A stretch of DNA of 5,742 nt from Clostridia bacterium (lineage in GTDB: Bacteria; Bacillota_A; Clostridia; Christensenellales; Borkfalkiaceae): positions 1 through 5,742 of the forward strand of contig JAFTRD010000106.1 of assembly GCA_017462425.1 (NCBI GenBank). Reading direction: 5' to 3'. The position numbers were made by a program, and so were the translations under genes. The notes beneath the pieces are model-generated. The model was not told the DNA's origin, ran no database searches, and saw only the letters and a program-made list of their open reading frames with translations. Shown here piece by piece: positions 1-5,246 of the stretch; within the stretch, counting starts at the first letter, position 1; every line of letters starts with the position of its first letter.

Positions 1-122
1 CACCCGAAACGCCCGAAATGCCGGAAATACCGGAAATGCCGGAAATGCCGGAAACACCCGAAGCGCCGAACGGCTCCGGTACGGGTTCAAACGCGCAAAA
101 TCCCGTGAGAAGAATGCGTTAA
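1..122 (+). CDS. C-terminal end of an unidentified protein with a Pro-Glu-X repeat tail (partial, 5' end outside window)
   Basis: Reading from base 3, an open frame runs to a TAA stop at 120-122 and covers the last 39 residues of a protein. The first 22 residues are a tandem Pro-Glu-X repeat with Met, Thr, Ile or Ala as the third residue. A short Gly/Ser/Asn linker and a basic tip ending VRRMR follow. The reading as coding rests on the repeat staying in one frame, on the clean stop, and on a terminator beginning 27 bases later. Such tails are usually extended, disordered linkers or surface-exposed ends. There is no LPXTG-like sorting signal and no membrane anchor in the visible part. The body of the protein lies outside the window, so I assign no function. 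Confidence 0.7.
   Translation, partial: PETPEMPEIPEMPEMPETPEAPNGSGTGSNAQNPVRRMR
3..68 (+). repeat. 9-bp in-frame tandem repeat encoding Pro-Glu-X
   Basis: About seven copies of a 9-base unit close to CCGGAAATG are joined head to tail without gaps. The third codon varies (ATG, ATA, ACG, ACA, GCG) and the proline codon is CCC or CCG. The three copies around 30-53 are nearly identical, which suggests recent expansion by slippage. Each unit is a whole number of codons, so changes in copy number keep the frame. The array continues to the left edge and may be longer outside the window. Confidence 0.85.
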
Positions 123-148
123 ATCAAGTTAAAAAAATAAAAATCGAT

Positions 149-185
149 AAAAAGGGGTAAATATTTACAATTTACCTCTTTTTTT
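149..185 (+). terminator. Intrinsic (Rho-independent) terminator of the upstream gene
   Basis: The arms 149-162 and 170-183 are complementary over 14 pairs, with one G-U pair, and enclose a 7-base loop (ATTTACA). The run of seven T at 179-185 overlaps the end of the 3' arm. The stem has a short GC core (GGGG against CCTC) flanked by A-T pairs. It lies 27 bases after the TAA of the repeat-tailed gene and ahead of the next promoter, so it fits as that gene's terminator. Because the 5' arm starts with A bases, it could also work on the opposite strand, but no gene converges on it. Confidence 0.85.
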
Positions 186-199
186 GTGCCCGTCGTGCG

Positions 200-228
200 T
201 TGCGTAAAATGACAAAACGTGTTATAAT
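200..228 (+). promoter_or_regulatory. Sigma-A-type promoter with extended -10, upstream of the ATPase-exporter genes
   Basis: A perfect -10 hexamer TATAAT lies at 223-228. It is preceded by TGT at 220-222, which is a consensus extended -10 element. Exactly 17 bases upstream is TTGCGT (200-205), a weak -35 that keeps only TTG. An extended -10 commonly compensates for a poor -35. Transcription would start near 235, leaving a leader of about 44 bases before the ATG at 279. That is too short for a metal riboswitch. No convincing operator palindrome is visible. Confidence 0.75.
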
Positions 229-278
229 AATACGGATATATTCAGAAAATTTATTTTTTTACGGAGGAAACAATTGCT

Positions 279-1034
279 ATGGCTCAACTGAAAATCGTTT
301 CGCTGACAAAAACCTATCCCAGCGGTGTAAGGGCGCTTGACAATTTTTCATTGGAAATCAAAGAAGGGGAAAGCATCGCTTTATTCGGCTTGGAACTCAG
401 CGGCAAAAGCACGCTTCTTCGTATGCTCGCAGGACTTGAATCGGTTACGCAAGGGCAAATTCTTTTAGACGGCAAGGACGTTACGGATCTGCCCTCCAAG
501 GAGAGAAACGTAGCCTACGCCTTCCAGAATACCTCTCTCGACAATCAGAAAAGCGTGTACGATAACCTTGATTACGGACTGAAGCTCAGAAAAGCTCCCG
601 CCGCCGTGATTGACGTAAAGGTAAAGGCGGTTGCCGAAATTTTGGGTCTTTCGGATATTTTAAACCGTAAACCCAAAACCTTGAGCGCCACAATCCGTCG
701 CCGTGTTTTGCTCGGCCGTACCGTGGTGCGTGATCCCAAGGTATATCTTTTTGACGAGGCGCTTTCGGGTTTGGACGGGGAGCTGCGCACACAGACGTTG
801 AAGGATCTCGTAAAGCTGCAAATTCATTTGGGAGCTACCTTCGTATACGCTACGGACGATATTGCCGAGGCGCTTACGGTTGGCGATAGGGTTGCCATTC
901 TCAGCGAGGGCAAGCTGTTGCAGTGCGACACACCCGAAAATTTATACGCCTCTCCCGTCAACGAATTCGTCAGGGAAATTATGGGCGTAACGGCGCAGGA
1001 ACAGCAAGAATCTCAGCAAGCGCAAGAGGCGTAA
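279..1034 (+). CDS. ABC-type ATP-binding protein with degenerate nucleotide-binding motifs
   Basis: This 251-residue protein has the order and spacing of an ABC nucleotide-binding domain of the MalK/PotA import type. It has a Walker A position at residues 37-45, Q-loop Gln83, a signature position at 135-139, Walker B ending Asp159-Glu160, a D-loop SGLD at 163-166 and the usual GDRVAIL / TPENLY segments near 203-223. It lacks the extra C-terminal regulatory domain of MalK and ends in a Gln/Glu-rich tail. Several key positions are unusual. Walker A reads GLELSGKST (Leu for the middle Gly), the signature reads LSATI instead of LSGGQ, Walker B is followed by Ala rather than Pro, and the H-loop His is Asp193. 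Lys43, Ser44, Asp159 and Glu160 remain, so ATP binding is plausible but normal hydrolysis is doubtful. The start follows GGAGG at 263-267. The gene lies 6 bases before a metal-exporter gene, with no ABC permease visible. A partner or regulator role is inference. Confidence 0.85.
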   Translation: MAQLKIVSLTKTYPSGVRALDNFSLEIKEGESIALFGLELSGKSTLLRMLAGLESVTQGQILLDGKDVTDLPSKERNVAYAFQNTSLDNQKSVYDNLDYGLKLRKAPAAVIDVKVKAVAEILGLSDILNRKPKTLSATIRRRVLLGRTVVRDPKVYLFDEALSGLDGELRTQTLKDLVKLQIHLGATFVYATDDIAEALTVGDRVAILSEGKLLQCDTPENLYASPVNEFVREIMGVTAQEQQESQQAQEA

Positions 1035-1040
1035 ACAATT

Positions 1041-2033
1041 ATGTTTGAAAACCTTTTGCATGCAGAGGGGGAAGTCACGGGAGGAATCTTTCTACACGTG
1101 TTGGAACATTCCCTCCTGGACACGTTAAAGCTATTACCTTTTCTGATTATAATTTATATTTTAATCGAACTGATGGAACGAAAGTCTTCCTTGGCGTCCG
1201 AAAACAGCCGTTTAAACGGTAATTTAGGGGTATTGGTAGGCTCGGCAACGGGCTTAATTCCCCAATGCGGCTTTTCGGTTATGGCGGCAAAGCTGTTTGA
1301 CAGAGGCTTTATCACCGTGGGTACGCTCATCGCTATTTTCATTTCCACCAGCGACGAAGCGTTTATTATTCTTCTCTCCAGCGGCGAGGGCGCGCTGTCT
1401 CTGCTGCCCATGATCTTAATCAAAATCCTCGTGGGCGTTTCGGTGGGTTACGCCGTTAATTTCATATATAAAGGGTTACAAAAGCGTCGAGGGATAGAAT
1501 CGGTTTCGCCCGTACAGGCGGATAAGGTAGACAAAGCGGACTACCGTTCCCGTATTTTCGTGCAAAAAGACAAGGACGCAGAGGAGTGCACCTCCTGTGG
1601 CAGAAGTCACGGAGAAAAACATCCTGCGCTCGTCTATTTCGTCTTTCCGCTTTTACACAGTCTGAAAATTGCGCTCTATATCTTTCTCGTTACCTTCGCC
1701 TTCGGTTTTTTAGTGGAGCTGGTAGGCGAGGATAAGGTGATAGAATTCATGAATAAAAACTTATACGTACAGCCCTTCATCACGTCTGCAATCGGACTCA
1801 TTCCCAACTGCGCCAGCAGCGTGGTTATTACGCAGGGGTATCTGGTGGGCGGTATTACCTTCGGCAGCTGCGTGGCAGGTCTTTGTTCCAATGCGGGACT
1901 GGGCTTCGTCGTGCTTTTAAAAAACACTAAAAAGTGGAAGAGAAACGTAGCGCTGCTAATCGGTATGTACGTAGTAGCCGTCGTGGTAGGCGTAGCTTGC
2001 AACGCCCTGCAAGCGGCGTTTAGTCTATTGTAA
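1041..2033 (+). CDS. Putative heavy-metal / manganese exporter, ArsP_2-type integral membrane protein
   Basis: This 330-residue protein has about eight or more hydrophobic segments, roughly at 23-45, 62-85, 90-113, 118-145, 197-227, 243-265, 268-295 and 302-328. They form two halves joined by a polar loop (146-196). The halves are an internal duplication: GLIPQC at 71-76 and GLIPNC at 252-257 align without gaps at an offset of 181 residues, with matching Ser-Val, Gly, Ile-Thr and Gly positions after them. The loop carries a Cys-X2-Cys-X3-His-X3-His cluster (Cys183, Cys186, His190, His194) that could bind metal. This matches the family called putative 10TM heavy-metal exporter, often annotated as a putative manganese or arsenic efflux protein. 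The substrate cannot be read from the sequence. It starts 6 bases after the ATPase gene, with a weak AGAGG at 1025-1029 inside that gene's end, so the two are surely co-transcribed. Confidence 0.8.
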   Translation: MFENLLHAEGEVTGGIFLHVLEHSLLDTLKLLPFLIIIYILIELMERKSSLASENSRLNGNLGVLVGSATGLIPQCGFSVMAAKLFDRGFITVGTLIAIFISTSDEAFIILLSSGEGALSLLPMILIKILVGVSVGYAVNFIYKGLQKRRGIESVSPVQADKVDKADYRSRIFVQKDKDAEECTSCGRSHGEKHPALVYFVFPLLHSLKIALYIFLVTFAFGFLVELVGEDKVIEFMNKNLYVQPFITSAIGLIPNCASSVVITQGYLVGGITFGSCVAGLCSNAGLGFVVLLKNTKKWKRNVALLIGMYVVAVVVGVACNALQAAFSLL

Positions 2034-2085
2034 ACACACTAAAATAAACCTTGTATTCGTATGCAAAAGAGGATTAAAAATAAAA

Positions 2086-3162
2086 ATGAACGTAAATTTT
2101 TTAAGTAAACTGGCTGCTTCCGTTCAGCCGTATACGGCAGGCGAACAGCTCAACGACAGAAGTTACGTAAAACTGAACACCAATGAAAATCCCTATCCGC
2201 CCGCCCCTAGGGTATACGAGGCGTTGCAGGGGTTTGATATAGACACGCTTCGCCTTTATCCCAATCCCAATGCAGACGTTCTGCGTGAAAAAATAGCTCT
2301 CGCCGAGGGCGTGAAGGCGGAAAACATCTTCTGTGGCAACGGCAGCGACGAGGTATTGGCGCTCTGCTTCCCCGCTTTCTTCGATCAAGACGGTAAGGGC
2401 GCTTGCTTTGCGGATATTACCTATTCCTTTTATCCGGTATTTTGCGAATTTTTTTCCGTTCCGCAGAAAATCGTGCCGTTGACCAAGGAATATGAATTTG
2501 ATTTACAAGCGTTCTCCAAAGTAGACTGTCAGGGCTACCTCATCACCAACCCCAACGCTCCGACGGGCGTGGGTATTCCCAGAGAAAAAATCCTGTCTTT
2601 CGTAAAGGAGAATCCCCAGAAGCTGGTTATCGTGGATGAAGCGTACATGGCCTTTTACGACCAGTCCGTGGCAAGCTACGTTACGCAGTATAAAAACCTG
2701 TTGGTGGTCAAAACCTTTTCCAAAAGTTATTCCTTAGCCGGTATTCGTTCGGGCTACGCCGTGGGCGATATATCGCTTATCGACGGACTTTTCCGAGTAA
2801 AGGACTGTTTCAATTCCTATCCCTTAGACAGAGTCTGTCAAGCCGTCAGCGAAGCGGCAATTTCTTCGCAGGAATACTACGCCGAATGTACCCGAAAAGT
2901 GGTGGAAGAAAGAGATAGGGTAACTAAAGAGCTGCACAATATGGGCTTTTACGTACCCGATTCCAGCGCCAACTTCGTCTTTGCGGAAAACGAAAAGACG
3001 GGCGGAAAATACATTTATCAACAACTGAAAAGCCGTGGCGTTCTCGTTCGTTACTGGGATAAGCCCGCCTTGAAAAACTTTTGCAGAATCACCATAGGCA
3101 CAAAAGAGCAGAACGATTGTCTTTTACAATCGTTAAAGGAAATTTTAAGCCTGACGGAGTAA
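2086..3162 (+). CDS. hisC: Histidinol-phosphate aminotransferase (HisC)
   Basis: This is a PLP-dependent fold-type I aminotransferase that converts imidazole acetol phosphate and glutamate to histidinol phosphate in cytoplasmic histidine synthesis. It has 358 residues, the usual HisC length. Visible motifs are NTNENPYPP (31-39), a YPNP segment (59-62), GNGSDE at 84-89 for cofactor phosphate, NPNAPTG (155-161) with Asn157, DEAY (184-187) with Asp184 against the pyridine nitrogen, the Schiff-base Lys213 in TFSKSYSLAG, Arg221 and the substrate-carboxylate Arg334 in RITIGT. All catalytic positions are intact. The start at 2086 follows AAGAGGA at 2067-2073. No other histidine gene is nearby, so it is a detached copy or works on related substrates. 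CobD-type threonine-phosphate decarboxylase and aromatic aminotransferases share the fold, but the motifs fit HisC best. Confidence 0.85.
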   Translation: MNVNFLSKLAASVQPYTAGEQLNDRSYVKLNTNENPYPPAPRVYEALQGFDIDTLRLYPNPNADVLREKIALAEGVKAENIFCGNGSDEVLALCFPAFFDQDGKGACFADITYSFYPVFCEFFSVPQKIVPLTKEYEFDLQAFSKVDCQGYLITNPNAPTGVGIPREKILSFVKENPQKLVIVDEAYMAFYDQSVASYVTQYKNLLVVKTFSKSYSLAGIRSGYAVGDISLIDGLFRVKDCFNSYPLDRVCQAVSEAAISSQEYYAECTRKVVEERDRVTKELHNMGFYVPDSSANFVFAENEKTGGKYIYQQLKSRGVLVRYWDKPALKNFCRITIGTKEQNDCLLQSLKEILSLTE

Positions 3163-3172
3163 GCTTTGTATC

Positions 3173-4324
3173 ATGCGACTGACCGATTTTTCTTTACAAA
3201 AGCTGGCGCAGTCGAAATACCAAGGAGAAATTTATTTTTTTACCGCAGAAGAGGCAGGGGAAATGCTTTCCCGTACATATCCGTACGCAAAGTCGCTTTT
3301 ACTTTTAAGCATAGATACGGCAGATAAATTTTCCCTCTTTCAACAACTCTTCCCCAATTCTTCCGTCATCGTCCTCTTACCCTGCGACGGCGTGGAAAGT
3401 CTTTTTTCATTGCCCGACGACGTTTCCTTCGTCACCTGTTTCGGTGAAGATTACGTCATACACGCCGCTCGGTATTTTGCCCACGTGCGAGGTGTTCCTT
3501 GCGCCGTCTTTGCTTATAACGCTGTGTCACAGGCGCTTTGTACGAGTCAAGTCAGGGTATGGATCGGGGGAGAAAAAACCGAATACTTTGCAAAATTTTC
3601 TGAATTCGTATTCGTGGACGATCAGTTGTTACATAAAGACAGTTTTCTTCAGGCTTACGTCAATACGCTTTCCTTGCGTCTGGCGCTGTTTGAACTGAAA
3701 TTCAACGCCCTTATTTTGCAAGCGAAATACGACGAAGGGCATTATCAAACGGTAGCAGGGGCAATATCCGCCTGTGCGGAAACGCCGTTTTCTCTGTTAG
3801 ACCGTCGCCTACTTTTTTGTGCGGCGCTCGTAATATCCCTTTGCGCCGCAGAGGGTTTTCCCTTTGGCGAGCTGAAAGTATTGAGTGAAACCTATTTGAA
3901 ATTGGGCGCAGGCCCTCTCAGCGCATTTTACGCCATGCAAAAGCTTTCCAAGGCGTATCAGGTATTTTTCAAGCACGGAAAATATCGCAAATACTATACG
4001 CCCCCGTACCATGCCCGTATCCGACAGGCTTCGGGACTGTATAAAAAGCGAGAGGAGGAGATAAGCGCCACGCAAAGCATCCCCGAGGTAGAATCGCTGG
4101 CGTTATATTCGCAGGTCTTTGAAAGCGTACGCGCTCAATTTCTTTTCGATGCGCAGGAGCTGGTGCGCCGTGCGCAATGGCTGGAGGATAATATCGAGGC
4201 GTATAAACCCCGCTTCCCCGTGGAAAACAAGGTTTTAAACGCAGCGCTCAAATATTTACCCGAGGGGAATAAAAGTTACGGCATTACGTCTTTAATGCGA
4301 GACTTCGGTCTTTTTGATTTTTAA
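3173..4324 (+). CDS. Unrecognised protein, faintly like a degenerate glycerol-1-phosphate dehydrogenase / iron-ADH-fold protein
   Basis: I do not firmly recognise this 383-residue soluble protein. It has no signal peptide or clear membrane segment. The N-terminal 150 residues look alpha/beta and Rossmann-like. The stretch around 86-123 follows the layout of dehydroquinate-synthase-like dehydrogenases such as AraM: the Gly-rich loop and Asp are replaced by GEDYVIH (91-97), then comes ARYFAHVRGVP, and the PTAPS-type motif is replaced by AYNAVS (114-119). VFVDD (146-150) sits where that family has a strand ending in Asp. The C-terminal end (about 360-381, finishing DFGLFDF) recalls the RYT...LGLL ending of those enzymes. 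The His metal ligands expected in the helical half are not apparent, so it is probably not an active dehydrogenase. Residues 167-345 are helical and charged. The gene starts 10 bases after hisC, with GGAG at 3156-3159 inside the hisC end, and precedes a HAD phosphatase gene by 24 bases. The fold assignment is a weak inference. Confidence 0.8.
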   Translation: MRLTDFSLQKLAQSKYQGEIYFFTAEEAGEMLSRTYPYAKSLLLLSIDTADKFSLFQQLFPNSSVIVLLPCDGVESLFSLPDDVSFVTCFGEDYVIHAARYFAHVRGVPCAVFAYNAVSQALCTSQVRVWIGGEKTEYFAKFSEFVFVDDQLLHKDSFLQAYVNTLSLRLALFELKFNALILQAKYDEGHYQTVAGAISACAETPFSLLDRRLLFCAALVISLCAAEGFPFGELKVLSETYLKLGAGPLSAFYAMQKLSKAYQVFFKHGKYRKYYTPPYHARIRQASGLYKKREEEISATQSIPEVESLALYSQVFESVRAQFLFDAQELVRRAQWLEDNIEAYKPRFPVENKVLNAALKYLPEGNKSYGITSLMRDFGLFDF

Positions 4325-4348
4325 TAAAAAAACAGGAGCTTTACACGA

Positions 4349-5140
4349 ATGACGATCAAAGAACTGGTGCAACAAACCCAAGTCTTTTTGCTCGATATGG
4401 ACGGTACGATCTATTTTGACGAAACGCCCATCGGCGATATGAAAAATACCTTGCAATCCTTACGCCAAGCGGGTAAACGCTTGGTGTATTTTACCAATAA
4501 TTCCTCTAAAACGCCTGACGAATACGTAAACAAGCTCAAAAAAATCGGTTTTTGGCAGGAAGAGGACTTGGTCTATACCTCCGCTATGGCAACCGCCGAA
4601 TATTTACAGGAGTTTTATGCGAATAAACGGGTATATATCGTTGCAACGGACGCCGTCAAGCAGAGCTTTCAAAGCTACGGCGTCAACGTAGTGGAGGAGA
4701 ATCCGGATATCTGCGTCTTAGCCTACGATACCACGCTCAGTTTTGAAAAGCTGAAAAAAATCAATAAATATATCGTAGAGGGCGCGCTGTATATCGCCAC
4801 GCACCCCGACGACGTGTGTCCGTCCAAGGACGTATTTCCGCCCGACGTAGGCTCGTTTATTGCGCTACTTAAAGTATCTTCGGGAAAATCGCCCGATCTT
4901 ATCTGCGGTAAGCCGTACACCACCATGGGCGACTGTATTAAAAGAAAGCTGGGGGTGCAGAGCAATCAGGTGACCATGGTCGGGGATCGACTCCACACCG
5001 ACATCCGTTTCGGCGTAAACAACGGCTTTCACACGATTTTAGTTTTAAGCGGCGAGAGTACGGAGGAAACGTTAAAGACTTCTCCCGACAAACCCGAGCT
5101 GGTTTTACCCTCCCTGAACGATGCAGTTCGATATTTATAA
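4349..5140 (+). CDS. NagD-like HAD superfamily (subclass IIA) phosphatase
   Basis: This 263-residue cytoplasmic phosphatase has the full length expected of HAD-IIA enzymes (NagD, AraL, phosphoglycolate and p-nitrophenyl phosphatases). Motif I is LLDMDGTIY, with nucleophile Asp16 and acid/base Asp18. Motif II is FTNNSS, with Thr49. The substrate-specificity cap lies between, at about 80-180. Motif III is Lys188 in GKPY. Motif IV is VGDRLHTDI, with Asp213 and Asp218 for magnesium. It then ends with the typical TILVLSGES segment (229-237). All catalytic residues are present, so it should be active; the substrate cannot be told. The start follows AGGAG at 4334-4338, ten bases ahead of the ATG. 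It is the last gene of the co-directional run. Its neighbours (hisC and a dehydrogenase-like protein) suggest either a general housekeeping phosphatase or a role tied to one of them, which is inference. Confidence 0.88.
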   Translation: MTIKELVQQTQVFLLDMDGTIYFDETPIGDMKNTLQSLRQAGKRLVYFTNNSSKTPDEYVNKLKKIGFWQEEDLVYTSAMATAEYLQEFYANKRVYIVATDAVKQSFQSYGVNVVEENPDICVLAYDTTLSFEKLKKINKYIVEGALYIATHPDDVCPSKDVFPPDVGSFIALLKVSSGKSPDLICGKPYTTMGDCIKRKLGVQSNQVTMVGDRLHTDIRFGVNNGFHTILVLSGESTEETLKTSPDKPELVLPSLNDAVRYL

Positions 5141-5172
5141 AAAAATTTTGCAAACAAATCACGTAAATAATA

Positions 5173-5201
5173 TTGTAAAAATTTTCCAAGTGTGCTATAC
5201 T
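5173..5201 (+). promoter_or_regulatory. Sigma-A-type promoter with extended -10, upstream of the iron-sulfur scaffold gene
   Basis: The -35 TTGTAA (5173-5178) and -10 TATACT (5196-5201) are separated by 17 bases. TGC directly before the -10 (5193-5195) gives an extended -10, as in the promoter at 200-228. Transcription would begin near 5208, leaving a leader of about 40 bases that contains GGAGG at 5234-5238, eight bases from the ATG. The combination of a good promoter and an optimal ribosome binding site suggests strong expression. The region between the phosphatase stop (5140) and this promoter is AT-rich and holds no convincing terminator. Confidence 0.8.
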
Positions 5202-5246
5202 GAAATAAGTAGCAATGAAAAATAAACTTTTTTGGAGGAATTAACA

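Noticed and set aside
1..68. Short tandem repeats as a possible CRISPR array
   Set aside because: The units are 9 bases long with no spacers and are in frame with a protein ending at 120-122, so this is a coding repeat.
185..278. Manganese (yybP-ykoY) riboswitch ahead of the metal-exporter operon
   Set aside because: The predicted leader after the promoter is only about 44 bases and shows no paired stems of that riboswitch. The only strong hairpin upstream is the terminator at 149-185, which lies before the promoter.
1676..2002. Antisense open frame of 108 codons opposite the exporter gene
   Set aside because: It is a shadow of the opposite-strand codon pattern. It has no ribosome binding site of note and its composition is not protein-like, while the + strand frame has clear family motifs.
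2034..2085. A separate promoter for hisC in the 52-base gap
   Set aside because: TAAAAT at 2040-2045 could be a -10, but there is no -35-like sequence at proper spacing and no TGn element. There is also no terminator in the gap.
3444..3698. Overlapping + strand open frame inside the 3173-4324 gene
   Set aside because: It is out of frame with a long gene that has a ribosome binding site and fits tightly between its neighbours. No motif or start signal supports it.
5141..5190. AT-rich inverted repeat after the phosphatase gene as a terminator
   Set aside because: The arms (about 5143-5155 and 5173-5185) are imperfect, almost wholly A-T, and enclose a long loop. The downstream arm also overlaps the -35 of the next promoter. 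Not convincing as a terminator or operator.
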